A stretch of DNA of 64,000 nucleotides from Kitasatospora kifunensis (GCF_014203855.1 NZ_JACHJV010000001.1:2232001-2296000), one strand, 5' to 3'; positions 17,094-25,910 are shown, counted from the stretch's first letter. The notes: generated by a model not told the origin, from the sequence alone. Program-made: numbers and translations.

Positions 17094-18587
17094 CTATCGC
17101 AGATGAAGCAGTTGGGGTGCTGGGACACCCCATTGGGCCCATCGCTGAACTTCCCAGCCACCCATCAGTTTGATGCTGTGCGCACGCGCGAAGCGCAGAG
17201 CCGGCTTCGTGAACCCGGCGTTCGTTACCAGGATCGCTACATCGGCACCGTGTTGGGGTTTGGCGGTCCCGTTGAAGCGTTGGAGCGCTCCGGTGTCGAC
17301 CTTGTGCAGCTTGGAACTCAACTTGCACTGCACTACGCAACGCTGTCCGGACGGGCTCACGGCTATGACGTCGGCGCCAAGGTCTCCCGGCCCACCCCGC
17401 CGCTGGATGATCGTAAAGCCGTCCCGCTCGAAGAGTGTGGCTACGAGATCCTCAAAGTCGCGGTGGTACATCCTCGTCAGGTCCCACCACTTGGTGCCAG
17501 CACCTGACCTGACGTAGCTGATGCGCCGGTCTTCAGTCAGCGTGATGCTCTGGCAGGCGATTGCGTGGTTCGTCAGGAGCTCCGCGAGGCGGGCTTGGGC
17601 TGCGTATAGCCGGTACGAGAGGCCAGCCACTGCTTCCATTGTTGCCGGCCCGTCGGACGGGGCGGATGAGTCGTTTCCAGGAACCAGACCAAACGCGCTC
17701 GCAGCGCCGCTCCAGAGCTCGGAGCACTCCCGGACCGCTAGATCGGCTTGTTCGCGTTCCTCGAGGAGGCTGGCGCGCATGGCCTTGATTGCCGTGTCAT
17801 AGGCCTCCACGGTTTCCGATGGCACCTGGTCGCCTGCTGGGCACTGGAATCTCGCTGCTGCACGGCGGCTCGCGTCATCAACCTCACTCACTACCGTGGA
17901 ACAGTAAAGCCGCAGGGCGTCATAGATGCTGCGCAGATACCGTCCTTCAGTGCTGATGCCCATGGCGGAGTCCAGGTGGGCCTGGCGGGCGGCCTCCGCG
18001 AGAGCTACGGCGTGAACGGCGTCGCAGTGTTCTCTGAGGATCCGCCTGAGTTGCTCCCGCGCTCTCGGCAGCCCGAAGTAGAGGTCTGCTACTCCCTCAA
18101 GACGACGTGTCCATTGTGAGGAGCGGCTGTCGCGCTGATATTGATCACGGACGTCGTAGCCGAAGAGGTCGCCTCGTTCATTCCACAGCCTCTCGGCGAG
18201 ATCGGCAGCCTGCCTGGCCAAGGTCTTGGCTTCCCTCAGCGACAGCATCAGCTTGAGCTCTGCGGCCTGGATGCCCTCTGCGACGGCCGCCGGTACTGGG
18301 CCGTAGTGCGGGCCGAGACCGTAGCCCTCTGCTTGCTTCCTGCGCAGCACGTCCTGCAGCACGGCCTCCACAGCGCGGTGATGCTCGTTCAGCGCGCCAT
18401 TCGCATCGAGAAGGAAGTATCCCTCTTCGTTCCACAGCCACGTTGCGAGGAGGGCGGCATGATCCGCAACGGCGATCTGGGCGCCCATCCACCGCCGTAG
18501 GTTGCGATTGGCATAGCGGGTGGGAAGTACGGAGAGGGATCGATCAATGTGCACTGGAAGAGGGTACAGATGACCACTCACATACAC
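17094..18587 (-). CDS. Mrr-like restriction endonuclease (type IV-like)
   Basis: 497-residue protein. The C-terminal 125 residues are an Mrr_cat nuclease: MYHRDFEDLVATLFERDGF, then GGPGDLGADVIAVSPSG with Asp406, and CVVQCK with Gln420-x-Lys422, i.e. the PD-(D/E)xK core in its QxK form. VAILVTNAGFTKPALRFA and a final MGGWEVQRWA complete the fold. The N-terminal 370 residues are mainly helical and contain no domain I recognise; they may sense the trigger. Mrr-like enzymes cut modified or foreign DNA. No methyltransferase or specificity gene is nearby, so this is not a classical type II or III system. The ATG at 18587 is the first in frame and is uncertain. Third codon positions are less G/C-biased than in the core genes. 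Confidence 0.82.
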   Translation of the reverse strand: MYVSGHLYPLPVHIDRSLSVLPTRYANRNLRRWMGAQIAVADHAALLATWLWNEEGYFLLDANGALNEHHRAVEAVLQDVLRRKQAEGYGLGPHYGPVPAAVAEGIQAAELKLMLSLREAKTLARQAADLAERLWNERGDLFGYDVRDQYQRDSRSSQWTRRLEGVADLYFGLPRAREQLRRILREHCDAVHAVALAEAARQAHLDSAMGISTEGRYLRSIYDALRLYCSTVVSEVDDASRRAAARFQCPAGDQVPSETVEAYDTAIKAMRASLLEEREQADLAVRECSELWSGAASAFGLVPGNDSSAPSDGPATMEAVAGLSYRLYAAQARLAELLTNHAIACQSITLTEDRRISYVRSGAGTKWWDLTRMYHRDFEDLVATLFERDGFTIIQRRGGPGDLGADVIAVSPSGQRCVVQCKLSSKLHKVDTGALQRFNGTAKPQHGADVAILVTNAGFTKPALRFARAHSIKLMGGWEVQRWAQWGVPAPQLLHLR

Positions 18588-19162
18588 TCGTTCGGGTCCG
18601 CCATGCCTTGCCGGCGATCACGTAATCCCCCATCTTCGATCAGTTCCGCGTCACGGAGCTCCCCCCGCTCGGTCAGGATTCCCCGGGGGGATCGCTATCG
18701 TGGACGTAATAAACACACCTTCAATTACGATCGATCTTGCATCGCTGGGCGGGGGTGGAGGCTTCCGATAGACCGTGGTGCGGGTCGCTTACGCGCTACC
18801 GGTGGCGACCTTCTACCACAGAGCGTGAAGGAGGCCGCATACCCCGCGATCTCGACGGGCAGGCGAGGGTGGCACGGTCGTTCAGACCATTCGTGCCCGC
18901 AAGGTTCAGGAGGACGCGCCAAGGCCCGGGGTACGCACTGCCAGTGGCCAGTTGGATTTTCCCAGGGAGTGGCCATCTGATGGAAAGTCACCTGGCCACA
19001 CTCATCAGTACGGTCAGCGACGAAGGTCAGCAGCTCTACACGTGCAACCTCGGCTCCGCTTGGCCGCGCGCAGCAGGCCACCTCGACACCGCGACCACCC
19101 AAAAGACACTGGTCATCGAACTACAGACCGGCTCATTACCATGCTCTCAGCGCGCCTGGTGG
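18588..19162. other. Gap within the island, no supported gene
   Basis: 575 bases between two genes on the minus strand, presumably containing the promoter of the Mrr-like gene and the 3' region of the ABC-3C operon. Open frames exist on both strands (for example 18737-19171 plus and 18725-19102 minus), but their products show no domain, no membrane segment and irregular codon use. It may be a decayed gene. Confidence 0.45.
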
Positions 19163-21112
19163 TCAGCGTGATCGGTCTTCGTATTCATCCTCTGTTCGAC
19201 TGATGTGTCCGGGGCCAGGGTGGACCACTCCAGGGACCATCGGATGGTCGTAGTCAAGTTCGATCTTCCCGAAGGCAGCGCTGGGAATGGGTGCGGAGTC
19301 GTTGTCGGCAATGATCAGCTGGATCCGGCTGCCGTAAGCATCGGCGAGCGCTTGGAAGCGGTGGTAAATACGGCGACCGCGTTCTTGGTCGTCGGCGTTG
19401 GTACCTGATGCCTTACGTGGGGAGTCGATGATCAGCAAGGAGGGCACAAGAACATCGGGGTGAGTGATGCCGAACTCCAGCAGAGTGAGGCTGTAGGCAA
19501 CGTTGATGCAGGTCACGATGCCCCCTCCGTCAGCCTGGAGGGTTTCGAACGAGCCGTCGTTGATCAGCGGCAGATAGTTCGAGGGGTCGATGGTGGCCGA
19601 CTCGATCCACGGGGCAGGACGGAGGTCGGCGACCATGCCGTTGAAGTTCCGACTAAGGTCGGTAACCAGACCCTTTCGTGCAGCAAGTTCGGCGGTTCGG
19701 GCCTTCTGGTCCGCGGTGGCGCGGGCTCGGCGCTCCTTAATGTCGCGAACGGCCTGGTCAATCCCGCGGGCGCGAGCCCAGTACGCGCGCAGCTGGGTCA
19801 CCGCGTCGATACTCGCCCTGAGTGTGGCCGCGCGAGCGCTGGCGTCGGCGATGGCCTCGAAGCGCGGGGACACCATGTCCCGGGTCTGTGCGTCGAGTTG
19901 CCTGCGCACAGTGTGGGCAAGGAAGTCGGCCTGCTGGACGTGCTCTTGCGCGGCCTGCAGGACTTCAGCGTCGGCGGCCAGGACAGCTCGGGCATCTTGG
20001 AGCTGTTGCTCCAGGGCGTTGCGGGTCTGCTGGATGGCGGCCGGGTCCACATCGTCGTCCGCAGGATCGGGCTGCAGGCAGACTAGGCAGTGATCTTCGG
20101 GGACCGGGCGTGCGTTAAGCCGCTGCATACAGCGGGGGCAGACGACGAAGTCGAACGGGGACAGCTTCTCGATCGCGGTGGCGGAGCGCTCAAGGCGGGA
20201 AATGTCGACCTCGATCTGGGCAACGACCGCTTCCCGGGCTTCGAGGAGTTCCTGAGCTGCCAAGAGCTCCTGAGCCGCCTCCCTGGCGGCGTCGATTGCT
20301 TCACGCAGATCCTGGCGAAGGACCGCGTCAGCTGCACTGTTCTCTTCCAGTTCGTGACGCAGCGCTGCGAGGGCCGCGTCGGCGCGCCGCAGCATGTCGC
20401 GCAGGTTTGCGAGCTCTGCGCGAAGTTCTTCGTCGGTGCGGGGGTCGGCTGCGGCGAGGAAGCGCTGGACGTTGTCGTACTCGGCCGTCTTGGCCTTGAG
20501 CTGCTCCTTCAGCAAGCCCAGCAGCCGTGCGAGTTCCAAGACGGTGCTGTCGGTGAGCCCGAACATGAGCTTGAACAGGTGAGCACGCGCGGGCTTGAAC
20601 CATGTGTCGAGGTGTCCCACGACCTCGCGGTCGATGCCGCGGGCTTCCCGGTAGACGTAGGTAAACAGGTCGACGAATGTGAGGTCACGCGTGGTCGCTT
20701 TCCCCTCTCGGCTGGTGGGGATGCTCTCGCGGGGAAAGTTCAGCGCTTCCAGAAGCAGATCGGACAGCGATTCCCCGGCGGCACCGGCACGCAGCGTGAG
20801 GGTGCGGCGCAGCGCCAGGGTTTCGGGGTCGAGGACGTCGACGTGGTCGGTCTGGTTGTCGTTGATGGTCCGTTTGAGGAGCATGTGCTGGTCGCCGACA
20901 ACTACCTCGGCGCGAACCGAGTGGACGTGGTTGCGGACAGCGGGGGTCAGCATGGCTCTACCGCCGACGGCGTGTTTGAGCAGCATGAGGAGGCTGGACT
21001 TGCCGGTGCCACTAGCGCCGCTGACGACGGTGGCCGGCCCGTCAAAGCGGTAGGTCTTCTCGGTGTCGGCCGTTGTGACAGTGAGGGCAATGAAGCGGAG
21101 GTGGACTGCCAT
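19163..21112 (-). CDS. ABC-3C system ATPase (DUF3732, SMC/Rad50-like)
   Basis: 649-residue ATPase. Walker A is at residues 32-40 (SGASGTGKSSLL, Lys38). A long central coiled-coil region is rich in Ala, Glu, Arg and Leu. In its middle (about 322-345) sits a CPRC ... CLVC pair like a Rad50 zinc hook. Walker B is near 557 (LLIIDSPRKASG). This is the DUF3732 ABC ATPase of ABC-three-component conflict systems, which couples sensing of a DNA or protein threat to activation of the effector. ATG 21112 is chosen because it overlaps the stop of the preceding gene (TGATG), which implies translational coupling; a longer frame upstream merely runs through that gene. It is the third gene of a three-gene operon. 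Confidence 0.85.
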   Translation of the reverse strand: MAVHLRFIALTVTTADTEKTYRFDGPATVVSGASGTGKSSLLMLLKHAVGGRAMLTPAVRNHVHSVRAEVVVGDQHMLLKRTINDNQTDHVDVLDPETLALRRTLTLRAGAAGESLSDLLLEALNFPRESIPTSREGKATTRDLTFVDLFTYVYREARGIDREVVGHLDTWFKPARAHLFKLMFGLTDSTVLELARLLGLLKEQLKAKTAEYDNVQRFLAAADPRTDEELRAELANLRDMLRRADAALAALRHELEENSAADAVLRQDLREAIDAAREAAQELLAAQELLEAREAVVAQIEVDISRLERSATAIEKLSPFDFVVCPRCMQRLNARPVPEDHCLVCLQPDPADDDVDPAAIQQTRNALEQQLQDARAVLAADAEVLQAAQEHVQQADFLAHTVRRQLDAQTRDMVSPRFEAIADASARAATLRASIDAVTQLRAYWARARGIDQAVRDIKERRARATADQKARTAELAARKGLVTDLSRNFNGMVADLRPAPWIESATIDPSNYLPLINDGSFETLQADGGGIVTCINVAYSLTLLEFGITHPDVLVPSLLIIDSPRKASGTNADDQERGRRIYHRFQALADAYGSRIQLIIADNDSAPIPSAAFGKIELDYDHPMVPGVVHPGPGHISRTEDEYEDRSR

Positions 21113-21684
21113 CAGATCTCCGTGCGCCAGGGCCTGTCGACCGCGTCCGGAAGTCGGTCGTAGATGAGGGTTTTCAACGCTGTTCCCGACTTGTTGAAGT
21201 GCCTTTTCAGGAGGTCGATCCGCTGGGCCACCACCGCCCACTCGTCCGTTGCAGCCAGCGCGGTAGCGGCGATTGTTCCTTGGGCAGTGACGCGGAACTC
21301 GGCGCGATCCGCACCGGTGTAGGTGATCAGACCGCGGGCGGCCAGCGATCCGAGAATGCTGTAGTAACGCTGGTCCCAGGGGCCGTACTTGTACCGGGTC
21401 ATGCGGCTCTCGACAGCGAGGCGCTCGGAGGATGTGGGCTGTGTCCCCTGCGGCCAGTTGATGCTGTCGTCGACCAGGAGACGGTCAAGCATGGCGGGGT
21501 AGCGCAGCAGGAAGTCGAGCTTGGCAAGCTTCGTGAGGCCGTTCAGGCCTTTCTTGGCCGCAGTGAACCTGTCGATCAGCAGGAGGATGCGGGCCTCGTG
21601 ATAGTGGGCTTCGCGCATTTCCTGGCGCCGAGCCCGATCTCTGATCCGAGCGACGGCAGCGGTGCGGTCGCTGTGGCTCGTCAC
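21112..21684 (-). CDS. ABC-3C system middle component
   Basis: 190-residue protein with a winged-helix-like look. Motifs are LTKLAKLDFLLRYPAMLDRLL near residue 50, SRMTRYKYGPWDQRYYSILGSLAARGLITY near 95-125 and a variable helical tail. These fit the small middle component (MC) of ABC-three-component systems, thought to bridge the ATPase and the effector nuclease. It overlaps the upstream effector gene by 4 bases (ATGA) and the downstream ATPase gene by 1 base (TGATG), so all three are translationally coupled. Confidence 0.8.
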   Translation of the reverse strand: MTSHSDRTAAVARIRDRARRQEMREAHYHEARILLLIDRFTAAKKGLNGLTKLAKLDFLLRYPAMLDRLLVDDSINWPQGTQPTSSERLAVESRMTRYKYGPWDQRYYSILGSLAARGLITYTGADRAEFRVTAQGTIAATALAATDEWAVVAQRIDLLKRHFNKSGTALKTLIYDRLPDAVDRPWRTEI

Positions 21685-23054
21685 GACGCTTCCTCCTCGG
21701 CGGTGTCGAACGGCTCGGAGAAGTAGAAGTCACAGCGATCACAGAGGTCATAGGCCAAGCCGCGCAGGTGCTGCCCGTTAACCCTGAACGGCAAGGCCGT
21801 CGAGAAGTTCTCGGGCACCAGGTGCTGGGTGAGCAGCTGATTCATTCGCCGGCCGTACGGGACACCGTCAACAGCCTCGTTTTCCGCCTGGTCGCGGCTG
21901 GCGAAGGCGGCGTCCACCACTTCCAGGCTCGCGTTGGCCAGCTCGGTGGTGTCGCCAGCAAGACCCGATCGGTGCTGTTCCCAGAGCACGTACCAGGCGG
22001 AACGGAGCCGCTCGGCGTGGGCGGCCTGGTCGGAGGGGACGCCTCCGCGGGCCAGCTTCTTGCGCAGGTTCCCCCCGCCCGGGGCAACAACGGGGAGTTG
22101 TCCCCGGGCGAAGGTCGGCACCGCAGCGAGGCTGGAGACGAACTGCTCCAGGACCGTGCTGCGGTACAAGGTGCGACGGGCAATGCGCTGCTGGACCTGG
22201 ACGTTGTAGCGAACCCTGCTCGGGTCGGCGATGTAGACGGCGAGCTGTCCGCGGTCGCCCTCGTCGCGGTTGGCTTTGTCGATGCGCTCGACCACAGACC
22301 GGTAGGTGGCCTCGGTGTCAATGTGCTCGCGCTGCAGCATCGCGATCGCTGGCCGGAGAAGGCTCTGCAGGTTCACGTCCGTGATGTGCCGGTTGGACGG
22401 CAGTTCGTCGTCGATATGCAGCACAGCGAAGAAGTCCTTGACCGTGTCGATCAAGCCAGCCGGAACGGCAATATCGGCGAGCTTGGAGACCTCGGGGACC
22501 AAGGGGATGGTGGCGTACGGCTGCTTCCAGCGGATCTTGAGGAAGTACCGGGCGACGGTCGCGGCCATGGCGTCCACGCCAGCAGTGACTTCCGGGTCGG
22601 GTCCGCACATGGCGGAGAGCGTGGCGGCTCCGGGCTTCCCCGTGGTTAGGCCAGCATTCGTGGCGAGACGCAGCCGGACGTTGCTGGCACCGTCACAAGC
22701 TCGCCAGCGGTCGAAGAGGTGGGCCAGGCCGCCGTCCTTGCAGATGTCCGCTACGTTCCACGGGTTCCTGCGCTTGGTGCGGTGCTTGACCGAGACGAGC
22801 TCGACCGAGCCGTCCGCATACGCGATGACGAAGTCCTCGTGCCACTCGCAGACGATGTAGTCGATGCTGTCTTCGGTGAGCATGGCGAGGCACGTCCGGG
22901 CGGCTACCTCCGCCTGGTAGCGGTAGTTGCGCAGGGTGTCAGACCCGCTGTCCTCCTTCGGGGCCATTCGGAAGATCGGGTGAACGAACCCATCATCGTC
23001 GTCCTCGTCAGGCTCCTCGGCAGCCCCGGCCACGGCAAGATCAACCACTTCCAC
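21681..23054 (-). CDS. ABC-3C effector with Cap4-like dsDNA endonuclease domain (DUF4297-type)
   Basis: 457-residue protein. After an acidic N-terminus comes a PD-(D/E)xK nuclease of the Cap4/DUF4297 type: NYRYQAEVAARTCLAML, then Glu70 and Asp74 in CEWHEDFVIAYADG, and Lys90 in LVSVKHR. The remaining 350 residues are a helical region shared by effectors of ABC-three-component systems, including HITDVNLQSLLRPAIAML. It presumably degrades DNA when switched on by the ATPase and middle component, giving anti-phage or anti-plasmid protection, possibly at the cost of the cell. The first GTG (23054) is used; a GTG six bases downstream and ATG at residue 30 are alternatives. First gene of the operon. 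Confidence 0.8.
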   Translation of the reverse strand: MEVVDLAVAGAAEEPDEDDDDGFVHPIFRMAPKEDSGSDTLRNYRYQAEVAARTCLAMLTEDSIDYIVCEWHEDFVIAYADGSVELVSVKHRTKRRNPWNVADICKDGGLAHLFDRWRACDGASNVRLRLATNAGLTTGKPGAATLSAMCGPDPEVTAGVDAMAATVARYFLKIRWKQPYATIPLVPEVSKLADIAVPAGLIDTVKDFFAVLHIDDELPSNRHITDVNLQSLLRPAIAMLQREHIDTEATYRSVVERIDKANRDEGDRGQLAVYIADPSRVRYNVQVQQRIARRTLYRSTVLEQFVSSLAAVPTFARGQLPVVAPGGGNLRKKLARGGVPSDQAAHAERLRSAWYVLWEQHRSGLAGDTTELANASLEVVDAAFASRDQAENEAVDGVPYGRRMNQLLTQHLVPENFSTALPFRVNGQHLRGLAYDLCDRCDFYFSEPFDTAEEEAS

Positions 23055-23313
23055 CCACCCCCTGTCCTACCTGCCGCACGCTCCCAGCATCAGAGGGCCG
23101 GGGGACGGAAGATCCCCAGAAGTACCACACGGCCCACGCAGTCCGTAACCCGGTTGAACACATGCGTTACTCGAACGATTCGCAGATAAGGGAATGGTGA
23201 GGGGGCAGCAGTCGGCATTGCAGGCCTGTGCTTGTGCAGGCACGCCATGACTGATTTCAGTCGTGGCATCGCGGGCAGTCAGGGCGCGCCGGCGGCCTGG
23301 TAAGCGCGCAGGA

Positions 23314-23587
23314 TCACTGCGGACAGGACGACTCCCAGACCACCTCAGCCTGGTCCTCGGCGTCCACTTCGGCAACCGCGATGCCCCCTGCCGGAAGGCC
23401 GGTAGAACGAGATCCGGGCGGAGTCCGTCTCGCACACACCGTGGCCCGCGTTCCCGTACAGGCACGCCACCGCGCCCACTACAGCCGCGCGCGACGCGCT
23501 GCACTACCGACGCCACCATGGGCGTGACGACGACCTGTGCCCCGGGCACCAGGACCGGTGCTGCGGCCCGGTGGTGCGTTTGCTCAC
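23314..23587 (-). pseudogene. Possible frameshifted small gene
   Basis: A GTG at 23587 has AGGAG upstream on the minus strand, but its frame closes after 24 codons. Protein-like segments continue in other frames: VLVPGAQVVVTPMVASVVQRV, then AVACLYGNAGHGVCETDSAR, and finally AVAEVDAEDQAEVVWESSCPQ ending at TGA 23316-23314. At least two frame changes are needed, one at a run of five C (plus strand). This could be a decayed gene or chance; no family is recognised. Confidence 0.25.
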
Positions 23588-23642
23588 GTAAAAACTCCTG
23601 CAAGCCGACCGAAGGTAGTGACGGTCGTCCGGCAGCGTCAAG

Positions 23643-23680
23643 GGCCGGGCTCTACCTGGACAACCAGGTAGAGCCCGGCC
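23643..23680. terminator. 17-bp perfect hairpin upstream of the Shedu gene
   Basis: GGCCGGGCTCTACCTGG (23643-23659), loop ACAA, and its exact complement 23664-23680. There is no T run on either side. It may be a terminator, an insulating hairpin or a regulatory dyad for the Shedu gene 95 bases downstream. Confidence 0.5.
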
Positions 23681-23774
23681 TGGTCTCGTCACCGCCATCG
23701 CGCAAGGTTCAGCGGCATGCTGAACGAGTCGCTGACATCCATGGCAGGATCCGCTGCCTCAGCTACGGCACCGA

Positions 23775-25910
23775 ATGATGGAGACCTCGAAGGTTCCCAT
23801 TCTCCAGACGAGTTGGCCTCCGGAAGTCCATCCTGAACTCATGACCCTGCCCAGTGTCTCTCCGGCTACGCCCACCACGGCAAAGATCACCGCAGTGACA
23901 CGGCGCGACATCTTTGACTACCTGCGCGGTACCGGCACCCCGTGGTGGGGGCGACTCGACGACGAGATTGCATTCCTGGAGCGGCTTTACAAGCTCGACG
24001 AGCTGCCGTCGACCGATAGCCGATTCGCCACAGCACGCGGCGACATCCTCCAGCACCGGTTCAACAACTACGACTGGGACGATGACTGGATCTTCACGGA
24101 TCCCCGTCTAGCGCTCCGCTCCGGGCCAGACGAGGTACTGCTCGCCTTCCTCGTGCAGACTTTGCACCCGGATGTGCTCTTCGACGTTGACCAAGCCTCA
24201 CGGCGCGTCGGTCAACTGAACCGCCTCTTGGAGCCTGACGGCTGGGCACTTCGCGCCCACCGGTTCCTGTCGGGGCGGCCGATCTACACGCCGGTCCGGG
24301 TGCAAGCCGCCGGCCCGCTGGTGTCGTTACCCCTGAGCGACGATGACGCGGGCAAGCTCGATCTCGTTCTCGGCCAGGTCTACAGCCTCCTCGACTGCGA
24401 CGGGCAGGAGGCTACGCGGGACCTCCTACGCAAGGCCACGCTCACGTTGCGCCGCGACGGCGGCATCTACCACCCCATGCCGGACGACAACTGGACCTCC
24501 AGCACATACGAGGCCGTCCTCACAGTCGACCGCCCGCTCCTCCCAAGGTTCACGCCAGCCGTGGTCGATGCCATCTGGCAGCCGCTGGGAGCAGTGCTCG
24601 CACGGCTCGGACGCGAAGACGTGCAGTCGCTCATGGTCGAAGGCGACATGGGGCCGATGCCCTACATCCCGCACGACTGGAGAGGCCGCGCGGTCACACC
24701 GGCCTCCCCCGTGATCCGCGGTGCCCGCATCAACTTTGCTTCCACCGACTTCGACGTTGTGCGCCAGGACTTCTCCGACCTTGAGATCCATTCCGCTGCG
24801 GACGGCGGTTTCCACTACCTCTACGACACTCGGGCGAACAGGCGGGTCACCGACTTCATTCTCGACGACCGACCCCAAGTAGCGACGCTGTGCAACGTCA
24901 CCATCATCAGGAAGGACGATACCTACTCTCCCCGAATCAAGCTGTGGAAGAAGGACAAGACCAAAGCCGAGAAGGCAGTGGCCATGGAGGTCATTCCTGG
25001 AACCGAGACCACGCAGATCATCAAGGCCGTCGTCGACACCAGTGATGCCCACGAGAACTTCTGGAAGGTCATCAACTTCCTCCAAGGGTGCACCGGGCTC
25101 CACACCCCGGGCAGTCGCGCCGGTCTCGCTGTCGGCGATGCCGCTCAGCTCGCCGAAATTCTGACCGGCCAGGACCGGACCATGCTCCTGCACGCGCTCA
25201 AAACCGTAATCGGCGGTTCCCTCACCGAAGAGGACATCCGGCTCATCAGCAATCGCAAGGCCCAGCTCCGGCGCTTCGACCGGCTGCTGAACGACCCTGA
25301 ATATTTTCAGAAGGAGAAGGAGCGAACCGCCAAGTCGAGCGAAGCGCTCTGGCAGGACTATTTCGAAGGAAACCCCTGGATCTTCGGTTACGGCCTCAAC
25401 CTCATCGCCTGCGAGGCCCTCGATGACGGCAAGCTCGAACGCATCACCACCGGGGCCAACATCTTCACCGGAGCCGGCAAGCGGATCGACGCGATCATGC
25501 GCTCCAAAGGCTTCATCAGCAGCATGCTGTTCTGCGAGATCAAGACCCACGAGACGCCGCTGCTCGCCAAGACCCTCTACCGCGCCCCGGACGTCTACCA
25601 AGCCTCGACGGAACTCGGAGGCGGAGTTGCCCAGGTACAAAAGACCGTCCACAAGGCCCAACGGCTGATCTCCGACGAACTGACCCGCCTGTACCAGGAC
25701 GACGGCACCCCGACCGGCACCGAACTCTCGACCACCAAACCCCGCCAAGTCCTCGTGATCGGCAGCCTGAACGAATTCAAGCAGGACGGCGCCGTCAACC
25801 CGGAGAGGCTCAGCTCCTTCGAGCTCTACCGATCCTCTGTCCAAGGCATCGAGGTCATCACGTTCGATGAACTCTACGACCGCGCCTGCTTCATCGTGGA
25901 GGACCGATAG
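23775..25910 (+). CDS. sduA: Shedu-family anti-phage nuclease with AbiJ-type N-terminal domain
   Basis: 711-residue single-gene defence protein. Residues about 38-165 (VTRRDIFDYLRG ... QHRFNNYDWDDDWIFTDPRLAL ... LHPDV) match the AbiJ N-terminal domains of abortive-infection proteins. A middle region of about 330 residues follows. The C-terminus is a DUF4263/Shedu nuclease: Glu523 in SSEALWQDYFEGNPWIFGYG, Asp572 in KRIDAIMRS and Glu588-x-Lys590 in CEIKTHETP, the PD-(D/E)xK core, then QVLVIGSLNEF. Shedu proteins cut DNA in response to phage. Start uncertain: ATG 23775 or, with a shorter linker, ATG 23841; neither has a good ribosome-binding site. One in-frame TTA codon (24327-24329, residue 185) suggests bldA dependence. 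Confidence 0.85.
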   Translation: MMETSKVPILQTSWPPEVHPELMTLPSVSPATPTTAKITAVTRRDIFDYLRGTGTPWWGRLDDEIAFLERLYKLDELPSTDSRFATARGDILQHRFNNYDWDDDWIFTDPRLALRSGPDEVLLAFLVQTLHPDVLFDVDQASRRVGQLNRLLEPDGWALRAHRFLSGRPIYTPVRVQAAGPLVSLPLSDDDAGKLDLVLGQVYSLLDCDGQEATRDLLRKATLTLRRDGGIYHPMPDDNWTSSTYEAVLTVDRPLLPRFTPAVVDAIWQPLGAVLARLGREDVQSLMVEGDMGPMPYIPHDWRGRAVTPASPVIRGARINFASTDFDVVRQDFSDLEIHSAADGGFHYLYDTRANRRVTDFILDDRPQVATLCNVTIIRKDDTYSPRIKLWKKDKTKAEKAVAMEVIPGTETTQIIKAVVDTSDAHENFWKVINFLQGCTGLHTPGSRAGLAVGDAAQLAEILTGQDRTMLLHALKTVIGGSLTEEDIRLISNRKAQLRRFDRLLNDPEYFQKEKERTAKSSEALWQDYFEGNPWIFGYGLNLIACEALDDGKLERITTGANIFTGAGKRIDAIMRSKGFISSMLFCEIKTHETPLLAKTLYRAPDVYQASTELGGGVAQVQKTVHKAQRLISDELTRLYQDDGTPTGTELSTTKPRQVLVIGSLNEFKQDGAVNPERLSSFELYRSSVQGIEVITFDELYDRACFIVEDR

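Larger units (their letters stand above)
23055..23774. other. Divergent region between the ABC-3C operon and the Shedu gene
   Basis: 720 bases without an intact gene. It presumably holds promoters for both defence loci, a possible decayed small gene (23314-23587) and a strong hairpin (23643-23680), each listed separately. Confidence 0.5.

Noticed and set aside
17094-18587. Type I or III restriction-modification system
   Set aside because: No methyltransferase, specificity subunit or helicase domain in or beside the gene.
18725-19171. Overlapping open frames on both strands in the island gap
   Set aside because: Neither product shows a domain, a signal or coherent codon use; described as a gap instead.
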